A stretch of 64,000 nt of DNA from CAUZIR01 sp965250195 (GCA_965250195.1 OZ252295.1:1860001-1924000), one strand, 5' to 3'. Shown: positions 35,887-44,687, counted from the first letter of the stretch. The notes: a model not told the origin generated them from the letters alone. Numbers and translations are program-made.

Positions 35887-36852
35887 CTACTCGGCGTCGC
35901 TCGCTTCCCAGTCCGACCACAGGCCCGCCAGCCCCGCCAGCCCGTAGGCGATGCGCCCCTGCGTTTCCTCCAACCACTCCTGTGTCACCTCGTGGAACCC
36001 CTGGCCCGCCTTCGCCCCGTAGTGGCCCCGCTCAAGCAGTTCCGCCATCGTCTTGGGAACGTCACCTGACGACGCCAGAGACGGCGCAACCTCCCGGTAC
36101 GCGCGTTCGATAATGCGCCAGTCCGCCACATCGAACACCTCGAACGGTCCGGCGAATGCCCATCGGCGCCCGGTGCCGTACTTGAGCGCGTCGTCGATGT
36201 CGCCCGCGTCGGCCACGTCGTTATCGATCAGCCAGAGCGCCTCCCGCAAAATCGCCAATTGCAGGCGATTGAGAATGAACCCCGGCACCTCTTTCCTGGC
36301 CACGATCACCTTTTTACCGAGCCGCTCCATAAAGTCCGTGGCCACAATTACCGTCTCCTCAGACGTCTGCGGTCCCGGCACGATCTCCACCAGCGGCACA
36401 AAGTGCGGCGGGTTCGCGTAGTGCGTCACGACCACCTTGTCTGGGCGGCCGGATTCGGCCGCATAAATGCTCGGCATAAAGCTCGACGTATTGCTGGCCA
36501 GGATCGCGTGCTCGGGAGCGAATTTTCCAAGATCGGCGAACACCTGCTTTTTCACTTCGGGATCTTCGGCGACCGCCTCGATGACGAGGTCCGCGTCCGA
36601 CACCATCTCGGCCAGGTCCGTGCCGATCCAAATGCGATCCGGCGCCTCGTCCGCCTCCCCCTCCTGGAGAATCCCCAGCTCGACGAGCCTATCCAGCCCC
36701 TCGTGGATGTTCTCAACCGCGCCCTCCAGAGCCTCGTCCGTAAGGTCATGCAGCCGGACCGGGTAGCCATTTGCCGCCAGTTCCAGCGCAATCCCGTGGC
36801 CCATCAGCCCGGCGCCAACCACGGCCACTTTGCGAATATCAGATGCTTGCAT
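35887..36852 (-). CDS. 3-hydroxyacyl-CoA dehydrogenase
   Basis: 321 residues. NAD-binding Rossmann start VAVVGAGLMGHGIALELAANG, the ASNTSS segment, the catalytic-His region VVTHYANPPHFVPLVEI and the C-terminal helical domain (EVPGFILNRLQLAILREALWL, WAFAGPFEVFD). It oxidises a 3-hydroxyacyl-CoA to the 3-oxo form. The length is of the short, stand-alone type. It heads a run of same-strand genes for acyl-CoA metabolism. A dispersed repeat lies directly upstream of the start. Confidence 0.9.
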   Translation of the reverse strand: MQASDIRKVAVVGAGLMGHGIALELAANGYPVRLHDLTDEALEGAVENIHEGLDRLVELGILQEGEADEAPDRIWIGTDLAEMVSDADLVIEAVAEDPEVKKQVFADLGKFAPEHAILASNTSSFMPSIYAAESGRPDKVVVTHYANPPHFVPLVEIVPGPQTSEETVIVATDFMERLGKKVIVARKEVPGFILNRLQLAILREALWLIDNDVADAGDIDDALKYGTGRRWAFAGPFEVFDVADWRIIERAYREVAPSLASSGDVPKTMAELLERGHYGAKAGQGFHEVTQEWLEETQGRIAYGLAGLAGLWSDWEASDAE

Positions 36853-36990
36853 GCGTTCTCCGTCAAGTGCTCTGCGCGAACCGGGTTCGCTCTTGGGCTC
36901 GTCGGCTCATCGCCTCATCGGCAGCCCCGCACGGGCTTCGCCCGGCTCGTCAGGGCATCTTCGGTTCACGGCCTCATCGCGGTTCTCCGT
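36849..36990 (+). repeat. Dispersed intergenic repeat, copy R4 (double form)
   Basis: Starts GCGTTCTCCG at the start of the hydroxyacyl-CoA dehydrogenase, contains a first half (GGGCTCGTCGGCTCATCGCC) and then CCGCACGGGCTTCGCCCGGC, CTCGTCAGGGCATCTTCGG and ACGGCCTCATCG, ending with another GGTTCTCCG. This two-part structure matches R6. The GGGCTTCGCCC part is a hairpin. Confidence 0.72.
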
Positions 36991-37002
36991 GCGCCAGCCC
37001 GC

Positions 37003-37026
37003 GGCGCCCATGCTACACTCCCGGCC
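37003..37026 (+). promoter_or_regulatory. Putative extended -10 promoter of phosphotriesterase copy 4
   Basis: GGCGCCCATGCTACACTCCC followed by GGCCA, with -10 TACACT at 37014-37019. It is a near copy of the block upstream of the first phosphotriesterase-like gene at 5025-5050. Confidence 0.4.
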
Positions 37027-37066
37027 ATTCGCGGATGGCTGTAATAAGGCCGCGACGGAGTTTTCC

Positions 37067-38134
37067 TTGGCAAACACCGAACAGACCGGCCGAGCCCAGA
37101 CCGTCACCGGCCTCATCGACCCCGGAGACCTCGGCACCACCCTCATGCACGAGCACCTGCTGCTCGACGTCAGCCCCTACTTCGATGAGCCCGAAGAGGC
37201 CTCCGTGCGGGCCTGGGTCGACGCCCCCCTAACGTTCGACAAACTCGGTTACATAGCCGCCCACTGGCACCAGAACCTCGATAACACCGTCATCCTCGAC
37301 GAGCGTTTCGCCATCGACCAGGTGAGCAAATTCATGCTCGCCGGGGGTCGAACCGTTGTGGACACCACCAACATCGGCCTCGGCCGCGACCCGCTCGCCC
37401 TCGCCCACATATCACGCGCCACCGGCCTGCACATCGTCATGGGCTCCGGCCACTACGTGCGGCTCTTCCACCCCGCCGACATCGCCGATCGCGACGAAGA
37501 ATCGATCACGGCCCACATCATCCGCGACGTCACCGTCGGCGTCGGAGACACCGGCGTAAAGAGCGGCATCATCGGGGAAATCGCCCTCATGTGGCCCCAC
37601 TCAGACGACGAAGAGCGGTCCCTGCGGGCTGCGGCCACGGCCCAGCGCGAGACCGGCGCCGCCATCACCTTGCACCCCGGCTTCCACGACAGCTCCCCGC
37701 CAGCCATACTCGAAGTGCTGGCAAAAGCAGGCGCCGACCTGACCAGAGTCGTCATGGGGCACCTCGACACCTTCCACGACCGCGAGCTTTTGGCCGAGCT
37801 TGCAAGTTCCGGCTGTGTGCTGCAGTGGGACACCTACGGCAACGAAGAAACCTTATTCGGGGAAGTCGGCTCCGGCAGCGGCGACATCCTCGACATGCCC
37901 AACGACGACCAGCGCATAGCCGCCCTCGAACACGTAGCCGGACTCGGCTACGCGGACCAGGTCCTCATATCGCAAGACGTCTTCATAAAATGCATGACTG
38001 CGGCCTACGGCTCCAAGGGTTACGGTCACATCGTCACCAACATCGCGCCTCGACTGCGCGGGCGCGGTTGGACGCCCGGTCAAATCGACCAGCTTCTCGT
38101 CGGCACGCCGGCGCGATTGTTGACCCTCGTATAG
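37067..38134 (+). CDS. Phosphotriesterase-family metal-dependent hydrolase (copy 4)
   Basis: About 355 residues; dispersed paralogue of the tandem set at 5.1-8.4 kb. It has the ligands LMHEH, the bridging Glu of IIGEIALMW, TLHPG, VMGHLD and ISQDV, so the site is complete. It differs most after the Glu (ALMWPHSDDEE instead of GNVHP) and in the QWDTYGNEETLFG loop, hinting at another substrate. TTG 37067 is chosen: it follows GACGGAG and aligns with the other copies. The frame is open further upstream through the repeat. Confidence 0.85.
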   Translation: MANTEQTGRAQTVTGLIDPGDLGTTLMHEHLLLDVSPYFDEPEEASVRAWVDAPLTFDKLGYIAAHWHQNLDNTVILDERFAIDQVSKFMLAGGRTVVDTTNIGLGRDPLALAHISRATGLHIVMGSGHYVRLFHPADIADRDEESITAHIIRDVTVGVGDTGVKSGIIGEIALMWPHSDDEERSLRAAATAQRETGAAITLHPGFHDSSPPAILEVLAKAGADLTRVVMGHLDTFHDRELLAELASSGCVLQWDTYGNEETLFGEVGSGSGDILDMPNDDQRIAALEHVAGLGYADQVLISQDVFIKCMTAAYGSKGYGHIVTNIAPRLRGRGWTPGQIDQLLVGTPARLLTLV

Positions 38135-38204
38135 TCGCGACTCGACCGGGCCGAGCCATCTCCCGGCCCGCCCGTGCCACCGGCGGTCGTCGCCCAAAAC
38201 CGCC

Positions 38205-38234
38205 TTGACACCGGACCATAATCGACACTACCAT
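38205..38234 (+). promoter_or_regulatory. Promoter of the tRNA-Phe/tRNA-Gly pair
   Basis: Consensus -35 TTGACA (38205-38210), 18-bp spacer, -10 TACCAT (38229-38234), then 9 bp to the first base of tRNA-Phe. Confidence 0.65.
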
Positions 38235-38243
38235 GACGGTTGA

Positions 38244-38316
<73 letters not shown>

Positions 38317-38352
38317 CGCTCCCAGTGCGTTAATCTGGGGGAAGAGGGAAAC

Positions 38353-38427
38353 GCGGAAGTAGCTCAGTGGTAGAGCATCACCTTGCCAAGGTGAGGGTCG
38401 GGAGTTCGAATCTCCTCTTCCGCTCCA
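38353..38427 (+). tRNA. tRNA-Gly (GCC)
   Basis: The acceptor stem GCGGAAG pairs with CTTCCGC, followed by T and an encoded CCA. The D arm is AGCTCAGTGGTAGAGC, the anticodon loop TTGCCAA (GCC) is flanked by CACC/GGTG, and the T arm is GGGAG-TTCGAAT-CTCCT. Confidence 0.95.
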
Positions 38428-38446
38428 ATCATCTGTCCGCTTATAG

Positions 38447-38477
38447 ACGGCTCGCTTGGTGCGGGCCGTTTCATTTT
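38447..38477 (+). terminator. Rho-independent terminator after the tRNA genes
   Basis: A 9-bp stem ACGGCTCGC / GCGGGCCGT with loop TTGGT, followed by TTCATTTT. Confidence 0.7.
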
Positions 38478-38741
38478 GTTGACTTGCCTGTCAATTGTTG
38501 TACCTACGTTTTTAACTACCGGGATCAAAACGGCCCGATAATGGGCATCCTAGTACCGCTCTTTCCTCCTTCCTCTGAGACTGGGGGGAGGTGGGGCCAT
38601 GCTTCCCAAGCAACCGCTAAACGCAAGCGCGTGCCATAGACACTCTCGTAGGCTGTGGGACCGTTGTCCACCCCACGTAAACCGTGGGCAACCGTTCAAC
38701 TGTAAAGCCTCCTATGCCCAGCCGGTTGTGGCTGAGCCGCA
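38478..38741. other. Non-coding stretch between the tRNA terminator and the NHL protein gene
   Basis: About 260 bp, less GC-rich than its neighbours, with no convincing open frame on either strand. Small inverted pieces (CCCACGTAAACCGTGGG at about 38672) could fold into a hairpin. Nothing else is recognised. Confidence 0.4.
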
Positions 38742-39578
38742 TTACAGCGAGGCGAGTTTTACGACCGGTCTGTCGGCGGACTGGGGCCAACAGGAATAGA
38801 TGTTCCCCATCGAGTCTCCCCAGATCCCGTGTCCCGGGTGCAGGCCCCTAGCGATAACCTCACCGTCCAGCGTCATCACCGTTAATCGAGGCACCTGATC
38901 CGTGACATAAACTCGATCCAACGCATCGACGTATAAGCCCATCGGCTTGTAGTGGTCGAGCCAGATGTCAATCAATTCGCCGTCCAGCGTGAACAGTTGA
39001 ATGCGCAGGTTCTCCCGGTCCGCCACCAGCACCCTGTCCCGGCGGTCAATCCAGATAGCGTGGGGCACAGTGAACTGGCCCGGACCCTGGCCCGGCTGGC
39101 CCCAACCCCCTATTAGTTCGCCAGTCGGCGAAAATTTGTGGACGCGCGAATTGCCGTATCCGTCAGACACGTAAATCTCGCCGCTACCGGCGTGGATGGC
39201 CACGTCGGATGGGTGGGCGAACGGGGCCTGAAACGTGGGTGAATCGGGCGAACCCAGGCGGAGCAGTACCTCGCCGGATGTGTTGAAGCTGACCGCCGTG
39301 TGGCCATCCTTGTCGGTGACCCAGACCTCGTCCTGCGCCGTGATCGACATGCCGTGGCCCTCAATCAACTCCCCGCTTCCGAACGAGCCGACGAACGACC
39401 CGTCGGACTCAAAAACGAGAATAGGTGGGTCCATTCTTCGTAGGACGTACACTCGGTCTCTGGAGTCCACACAGCAGGCGCTCGGCGCGCCCCACGACAT
39501 CCCTGGGGGCAGCTCTCCGAACGGACTGACCACCTCGAACGAGACGGAACCCGTGCTGCCGACGATCCTCCTGCGCAT
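38742..39578 (-). CDS. NHL-repeat beta-propeller protein
   Basis: 278 residues made of about six NHL-type blades, for example GGWGQPGQGPGQFTVPHAIW and IDRRDRVLVADRENLRIQLF, with the recurrent V(Y/L)V(A/S)D turn. Such proteins are ligand-binding or enzyme scaffolds; peptidyl-alpha-hydroxyglycine lyase-like members share this pattern. There is no signal peptide in this frame, so it may be cytoplasmic, unless the true start is elsewhere. No partner gene adjoins it. Confidence 0.8.
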   Translation of the reverse strand: MRRRIVGSTGSVSFEVVSPFGELPPGMSWGAPSACCVDSRDRVYVLRRMDPPILVFESDGSFVGSFGSGELIEGHGMSITAQDEVWVTDKDGHTAVSFNTSGEVLLRLGSPDSPTFQAPFAHPSDVAIHAGSGEIYVSDGYGNSRVHKFSPTGELIGGWGQPGQGPGQFTVPHAIWIDRRDRVLVADRENLRIQLFTLDGELIDIWLDHYKPMGLYVDALDRVYVTDQVPRLTVMTLDGEVIARGLHPGHGIWGDSMGNIYSCWPQSADRPVVKLASL

Positions 39579-39690
39579 CGCAGGATTCTAACCCACGCGT
39601 CCTCCTTTAGGAGCGATGTGCCTCCTCGCGGGAAGCTCCGATTGCCGGGACTTCCAACCGCAGCTTGATTCAGTGTAAATTGCACTCGTC

Positions 39691-40275
39691 ATGGACCCTA
39701 CGAAACCGATGCGCCTTAACCTGTCACACGTCGGCGCCGCGGCCCGGGCGTGGGCGTTGGCCTTCCCGCCCGGTGGTAACGGGCAGATCATCCCCCACAT
39801 GTGGGAAGTCCTGCTCCGCCTCAAAATCCGCCACGGCGAGGTCTACGCGACCTCCCCCGCCTTCGAAGGCGTTGCCGCCTGGCTGCGGCCCGGCCTCGTC
39901 TACCCGAGCGCTCTCCAGGTCATCGCATCGGCCCCGGCCGACCTGTCCATCTTCCTGCTAAACGGGGGGTCCAGTGTCGTGGCAGAATACCGGTTTCAGG
40001 AAGCGATGCAAAAGCGCAACGTGCCCATGCCGCACTGGCACCTCGGCCCCATCGCCGTCATCCCGGACCGGCAGGGCCAGGGCTTCGCCTCCAGGCTCAT
40101 CCGGCCCATGCTAGAGCGCGCCGACGCCGAGGGAGTGCCGGTCTACCTCGACGCCAACAACGACGTGCACATCTCGCTGTACCAGCACTTCGGGTTCAAG
40201 GTGAAAGAGCGCCTGGACATGCCCGGGGGCGGTTTCTGGAACGCCTCGATGCTCCGCTCGCCCGGCTCGCTCTAG
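39691..40275 (+). CDS. GNAT-family N-acetyltransferase ending in a dispersed repeat
   Basis: 194 residues with the acetyl-CoA loop IPDRQGQGFASRLIRPMLERA and VHISLYQHFGFKVKERLDM. Its relation to the gene at 26598 is clear in this C-terminal half. The last residues (LRSPGSL) are encoded by a copy of the dispersed repeat, the same repeat that encodes the LRSGASL end of the MFS transporter at 63559. The native C-terminus may therefore have been replaced. Confidence 0.8.
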   Translation: MDPTKPMRLNLSHVGAAARAWALAFPPGGNGQIIPHMWEVLLRLKIRHGEVYATSPAFEGVAAWLRPGLVYPSALQVIASAPADLSIFLLNGGSSVVAEYRFQEAMQKRNVPMPHWHLGPIAVIPDRQGQGFASRLIRPMLERADAEGVPVYLDANNDVHISLYQHFGFKVKERLDMPGGGFWNASMLRSPGSL

Positions 40276-40304
40276 GGCTCTTCGCGCAAGCGCTCATCGC
40301 TTCG
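40252..40304 (+). repeat. Dispersed intergenic repeat, copy R5
   Basis: CTCCGCTCGCCCGGCTCGCT then CTAGGGCTCTTCGCGC and GCTCATCG. It matches the outer half of R6 and contains the stop codon of the acetyltransferase. Confidence 0.65.
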
Positions 40305-40430
40305 TAATCGATCGTTGCTCCCTTGCGAGCGTCTCGCTGTTCGCCGATGCGGCCTCTTGATACCATCGCCCCCGTCGAGCCGGCGCGGCCCGACCGCCAG
40401 GCCGCATCGTCCCATCAAGGAGGCAACACC

Positions 40431-40859
40431 ATGGAAGTCTCAGCCGCCACCGTAATCAACAAGCCCATCGACGACGTCTGGGCGCTCGTCGGCGACCCCG
40501 CCAAATGGCCCTCCTGGCTTGACGGGGTCACCGACGTGCCCGTCGCAGAGGGTGCCATCACGGTCGGGACAGTCCTTGAGTTCCGTTGGAAAGGCCGGGC
40601 CGTCCGCTCCGAGATCACCCAATATGAAGCCGGGCGCGTCATCGCTTTCGCCCAGTCGCAGGCCAGCTACGACTTCCGCGAGGCCTTCACCGTAGAGGCC
40701 GTTGACGGCGGCACCCGCGTCTCGGTCACCATGGGCTTCGAGCCCACTGTCTTGTGGATGAAAATCGTGGCGGCGCTGGCCACACCGCTGAAGGGGCCTT
40801 TAATGTCCGGGCCGCTAAAGAAGGCCCTGGGCGCACTGGAGCTGGCCGTCAGCGCCTAG
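40431..40859 (+). CDS. SRPBCC-family (START/polyketide-cyclase-like) protein
   Basis: 142 residues with the standard SRPBCC opening VSAATVINKPIDDVWALVGDPAKWPSW, the GTVLEFRWKGR strand and the closing amphipathic helix (LKGPLMSGPLKKALGALE). These proteins bind hydrophobic small molecules and some are hydrolases or cyclases. AAGGAGG fixes the ATG. It is first of a run of small same-strand genes up to the cytochrome at 42262. Confidence 0.85.
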   Translation: MEVSAATVINKPIDDVWALVGDPAKWPSWLDGVTDVPVAEGAITVGTVLEFRWKGRAVRSEITQYEAGRVIAFAQSQASYDFREAFTVEAVDGGTRVSVTMGFEPTVLWMKIVAALATPLKGPLMSGPLKKALGALELAVSA

Positions 40860-40917
40860 TCTAATTCCCCGTGCGCCTGGGCCTTGCTCGCCCGGCCCCG
40901 ACCACATAGGAGTGAAG

Positions 40918-41238
40918 TTGCAAGCACCAGAGCTGTTTTGGGAAATCGCCGAGGCCCTGAAGCAAAAAGACCCTCAGGTGCTGGAAGGCACCATCATGAA
41001 CGGGCGCTGCCTCAGAGTCGGCAAGGAGTTCCTCGCCCTCGTCAACTACAAGGGCTCCGGCCTGGTAGTCAAGCTGCCCCGAGACCGGGTGGACCGCCTC
41101 ATCGAGTCTGGGGTTGGTCGGCCCTTCGGCCCTGCCGGGCGCATCTTTCGGGAATGGGTCTCTGTGCCCGAACCCGACAGGCCGCTCTGGGAGTCGCTCC
41201 TGGCCGAGGGCATCACGTTCGTGCGCGCAGCCAGTTAA
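40918..41238 (+). CDS. TfoX/YjbR-like small protein
   Basis: About 106 residues resembling the TfoX N-terminal/MmcQ-YjbR family: the block LVVKLPRDRVDRLIESGVGRP, then GPAGRIFREWVSVP, which is the usual strand-helix-GR-REW order. The function is not established; related folds bind DNA or partners. TTG 40918 is preferred because AGGAG lies 5-6 nt upstream; GTG 40912 overlaps that site. Confidence 0.7.
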   Translation: MQAPELFWEIAEALKQKDPQVLEGTIMNGRCLRVGKEFLALVNYKGSGLVVKLPRDRVDRLIESGVGRPFGPAGRIFREWVSVPEPDRPLWESLLAEGITFVRAAS

Positions 41239-41273
41239 CTACACCGCAAACGGAAACAAGGAGGGAAACCACC

Positions 41274-41777
41274 ATGCCCACTCGCAGACTGGTGACCGGC
41301 AACGACGCTCACGGCAAATCGGGAGCCCTCTTCGACGGCCCCTCGCCCTTCAGCCACGACCTGGGGCCCTTCCTGTGGGACGAGCTATGGATCGCCGACG
41401 CCGCGGCCCCCGACGTCGTCTCGGACGCCGACCCCGCCGACGTGGAAACAGTGGCCGTCATCCCGCCCCCCGGCAACATCTCCTGGCGGGTCATCACCAT
41501 CCAGCCCGATACAGGTGCCGGGACCGTCGACCCGGAGGCGGCCCACCGCATCGACCAGGGAGACTCATTCGAAGGGGACACGCCGTGGCACGTCACCGAC
41601 ACCATCGACTTCATCACCGTCCTGTCCGGCCGCATCGACCTCGAATTGGACGACGGGGTACACACGCTCGGTCCCGGTGACTGTGTGGTGCAAAGACGCA
41701 CGCGTCACGCCTGGTTCAACCGCTACCCAGAGCCCTGCGTAATGACCGCCGTCCTGCTCAGTCCTACCCAACAATAG
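41274..41777 (+). CDS. Cupin-domain protein
   Basis: 167 residues. The cupin core is in the C-terminal half: WHVTDTIDFITVLSGRIDLE, then GVHTLGPGDCVVQRRTRHAWFN. One of the usual metal-binding histidines in motif 1 is replaced (VTDTID), so metal binding may be altered. This type resembles small gentisate- or germin-like proteins of unknown role. AAGGAGGG precedes the ATG. Confidence 0.78.
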   Translation: MPTRRLVTGNDAHGKSGALFDGPSPFSHDLGPFLWDELWIADAAAPDVVSDADPADVETVAVIPPPGNISWRVITIQPDTGAGTVDPEAAHRIDQGDSFEGDTPWHVTDTIDFITVLSGRIDLELDDGVHTLGPGDCVVQRRTRHAWFNRYPEPCVMTAVLLSPTQQ

Positions 41778-41871
41778 GACGTCACTGCCGTTACCGGAGC
41801 CGTGTGCTCGATGCCCTGAGCCCGGTGCCGGGAGTCGGGACCACTACCCCGAAATGGCTCCGAGGCATTAC

Positions 41872-41896
41872 ATTGGGGGCCCAAATTTTTTTTTGC
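41872..41896 (+). terminator. Possible terminator with long T run
   Basis: TTGGGGGCCCAA palindrome followed by A and nine T residues. The loop would be very short, so the hairpin is doubtful, but the T run is the longest in the window. Confidence 0.35.
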
Positions 41897-41919
41897 TATC
41901 AAAACGCAAAGGAAGTGAA

Positions 41920-42213
41920 ATGGCCGTAACTGTAATTCTTGAACTACCGGTCAAACCCGAGAACCGGGACGATATGGTGAACGCGATGAAGGGCGCTCTG
42001 CCCGATACAAGGGCGTATGACGGCTGCATCGATATCACCGGGTTGAGCGACCAGGACGACTCCAACACCATCGTCCTCATTGAGGAGTGGGAGTCGCGTG
42101 GGCATCACGAGGCCTACATGAAGTTCCGCACCGAAACCGGCTTCATCGATGCCATGATGGGAATGCTCACCGGCGAGCCCAAGTTCATGTACCTCGACCT
42201 GTTGGACGTGTAG
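41920..42213 (+). CDS. ABM-domain monooxygenase-like protein
   Basis: 97 residues of the antibiotic-biosynthesis-monooxygenase dimeric alpha-beta barrel: AVTVILELPVKPENRDDM, GCIDITGLSDQDDSN, and VLIEEWESRGHHEAYMKF. Members oxygenate aromatic compounds without cofactor, or have unknown roles. AAAGGAAG lies upstream. A second ABM-type gene is at 57954. Confidence 0.82.
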   Translation: MAVTVILELPVKPENRDDMVNAMKGALPDTRAYDGCIDITGLSDQDDSNTIVLIEEWESRGHHEAYMKFRTETGFIDAMMGMLTGEPKFMYLDLLDV

Positions 42214-42261
42214 CTTCCCCAAATCGTTTCAGGGCCAACCGGCGACGCCGGGAGCGTTTCA

Positions 42262-43155
42262 ATGAAAAAAGTGCTCGAGTGGTTTGGTATCGGGTTCGGC
42301 GGATTCATAACCGCTGTGCTGTTGGCGGCTTTGAGCCTGTTTCTGCTCGGCGGCCCGCGAACCTCCCGCACCTACGACATCCAGCTGGAGGGCGTCGTCG
42401 TGCCCACCGACGCGGCTTCGGTGGCGCGGGGCAAGCACGTGTTGGAGGCCATCACTCCTTGCTCTGAGTGCCATGCCGAAGACTACTCCGGTGACGAGCT
42501 ATTCGACGTGCCCGGCATGGCCACGCTATACGCCAGCAACCTCACCAGCGGGGAGGGCGGCATAGGCGGGCGATATACCGACGCCGACTGGGTCCGCGCC
42601 ATCCGGCACGGTGTGGACGAGGAGGGCAACGGCCTTTGGATCATGCCCTCGGAGTACTGGAACCACATCGGCGGCGACGACCTCGTGGCGATGATTGCTT
42701 ACCTAAAAAGGTTGCCGCCGGTGGACAATGTCGTTCCCGAGCGTTCGGCGGGCGTGCTCGGGCGCATTCTCATCACCGTCGGGATGTTCGGCGAGTTGAT
42801 ACCCGCCCAGCTGATAGATCGCGGGGCCTCTCGCGTCCCAGCGCCAGAGCCGGGGGAAACCGTAGAGTACGGTCGCTACGTCGTCTCGTTTGCTGGCTGC
42901 CGACTTTGCCATGGAAACGACCTGGGCGGTGGCACACCGCCGGACTCGGACCTTCGCGCGCCCAACATCACCGGCTCCGGCACCGTCGGAACCTGGTCGC
43001 TGGCTGAATTCATGACGACGCTGCGGACGGGCATTACACCCGGCGGCAACGCGCTCGACCCCGAGTTCATGCCGTGGGACATCTTCGGTAACATGACCGA
43101 CAAAGAGTTGAGCGCCGTGCTGTCGTATTCCCAGTCACAGATCGCTGCCAATTAG
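42262..43155 (+). CDS. Membrane-anchored dihaem cytochrome c
   Basis: 297 residues. An uncleaved N-terminal anchor (GFITAVLLAALSLFLLG) and two c-type haem sites, CSECH (C67, C70, H71) and CRLCH (C213, C216, H217). Each begins a cytochrome-c domain; likely Met ligands are in IMPSEYW and EFMPWDIF. It carries electrons outside the membrane, for example from an alcohol dehydrogenase or other periplasmic oxidase. No such enzyme adjoins it. The start codon ATG 42262 lacks a strong site. Confidence 0.88.
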   Translation: MKKVLEWFGIGFGGFITAVLLAALSLFLLGGPRTSRTYDIQLEGVVVPTDAASVARGKHVLEAITPCSECHAEDYSGDELFDVPGMATLYASNLTSGEGGIGGRYTDADWVRAIRHGVDEEGNGLWIMPSEYWNHIGGDDLVAMIAYLKRLPPVDNVVPERSAGVLGRILITVGMFGELIPAQLIDRGASRVPAPEPGETVEYGRYVVSFAGCRLCHGNDLGGGTPPDSDLRAPNITGSGTVGTWSLAEFMTTLRTGITPGGNALDPEFMPWDIFGNMTDKELSAVLSYSQSQIAAN

Positions 43156-43439
43156 GCGGGTCTAGGGCTGAACAAGTCCCCGGCAAAAAAATAGAGCGCC
43201 ACGTGATTCACCGGGGTGCCCTAAGGATTAGAAGCTTTGCCAGGAGGTCCGGGCACGCGTCAGAAATGTTCGACCACCTCGGTGCGCAACACCGCCTCGG
43301 CGCCGGGCATCTGGGTGGCCCTGCAAACTTGGAGAAACTGCGCCGACGCCAGCACTATGCATGGAAACACGAGCACGGGCGCCAGCAACCCGAGGCCCCT
43401 GCGACGGCATCTGGCCCCCGCAAGGCTAAGGCGGCCTTA

Positions 43440-44177
43440 GTGTCCGCTGACTTCGAGGAGCTCGATTACCGGGCGACGCCGATGGGGCTGCTCAGCCTGC
43501 GGCGGCGTAAGGAATCCACTACCGGAGCCATCATTTACGAGATAAAACTGGACGAGGACTTTCTCATGTCCAGCCTCTTCACTGTGGCTGAGATCGCCCT
43601 GTCGAATCTCGGTCTCGCCGCTTCTTCGCACACGGAGTTGGACGTCGTCGTCGGAGGGCTTGGGCTCGGGTATACCGCCGTGACGGCCTTGGAGCACACG
43701 AATTTACGCCACTTGCTGGTCATCGACGCCTTGCCAGAGGTCATCGAGTGGCACGAAGAGAGGTTGCTGCCACTGGGCAAGAAACTCACGGCGGATCCCC
43801 GCTGCCGCCTAATCCACGGTGACTTCTTCGCCATGGCGGCCTCGCACCGAAAGGGTTTCGACCCAGACGCCCGTGGCCGCAAATTCCACGCAGTGTTGCT
43901 CGATGTCGACCACTCGCCAAGGGCTGTACTGCACCCGAGCCACGCACCGTTCTACCAGTCCGATGGGCTCAGCAAACTGGCGTCGCATCTGGCGCCGGGG
44001 GGCGTATTCGCGCTATGGTCGGACGACCCGCCTGACGAGGAGTTCGAGATGGCGCTCGGCGAGGTGTTCGACGACCAGCAGACCCACGTCGTCACGTTCC
44101 CCAACCCACTCCAGCCCGCTGACTCGGGCGACGACGGGGAGGACTCCAACACCGTCTACGTCGCAATTAAGGCCTGA
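43440..44177 (+). CDS. Spermidine-synthase-like methyltransferase-fold protein
   Basis: About 245 residues with a Rossmann SAM-binding core: VVVGGLGLGYTAVTALE, LVIDALPEVIEWHEERL, LIHGDFFAMA and VLLDVDHSPRAVLHPSH. This resembles aminopropyltransferases, but the catalytic DxxDP is replaced by DVDHSP, so true spermidine synthesis is unlikely. The frame is open from 43203, but that region is Gln/Arg-rich and unlike the family. GTG 43440 is my choice, not certain. Confidence 0.7.
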   Translation: MSADFEELDYRATPMGLLSLRRRKESTTGAIIYEIKLDEDFLMSSLFTVAEIALSNLGLAASSHTELDVVVGGLGLGYTAVTALEHTNLRHLLVIDALPEVIEWHEERLLPLGKKLTADPRCRLIHGDFFAMAASHRKGFDPDARGRKFHAVLLDVDHSPRAVLHPSHAPFYQSDGLSKLASHLAPGGVFALWSDDPPDEEFEMALGEVFDDQQTHVVTFPNPLQPADSGDDGEDSNTVYVAIKA

Positions 44178-44687
44178 CGGCTACCCCATCTGCTCGCGGG
44201 TATACGGGCCTCGCGAGCCATCTCCACTATTCGACCCGCTCATCGAATTCGTCCCAATTGCGGCGGCGTCGCCAGGTCATCCCGACCGGGCACTCAGTGT
44301 CTCTGCGACATATTGCCCTACGAAACAAGCATGCTGCGATGAGCGCCGGACTGGTCAGCGGCTCTATGTTCGCGGGGCTCATAAACCACAGGTCGCCGGT
44401 TAAAGTCTTGCCCAAGCGACAGGTAATCCCACTATAGACCGGCCCCGGAGTGATCCGGTGCCTGACGATCCCCCTTTGTGCGGTGTCTGCTTGCGGCTTG
44501 CTTGAACCGAAGGCGAACCACGCCAGTCATAACGGGAATAACCGAGCTCCGTCACAGCTTTGTTACCGAATTTTCGGTGTCTAGCCCCGCCAACGGCCCC
44601 CTTGGATCTATACTGCACCGGTAAATGACAACGCTCCGGCTACGGAGTGATGACGTCGCGGCAGCGGAGAATCATAAAAAGGGACTT
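44178..44687. other. Long gap before the large secreted protein
   Basis: About 510 bp with lower GC. A perfect inverted repeat ACCGAA-TT-TTCGGT at 44565-44578 and a TATACT box at 44609-44614 may form the regulatory region of the following gene. A minus-strand frame at 44227-44415 contains TGDLWFMSPANIEPLTSP but has no recognisable family; it may be a fragment or chance. Confidence 0.4.

Noticed and set aside
38353..38639. An open frame starting inside tRNA-Gly and running downstream
   Set aside because: It overlaps the tRNA and the terminator and has no family-like sequence.
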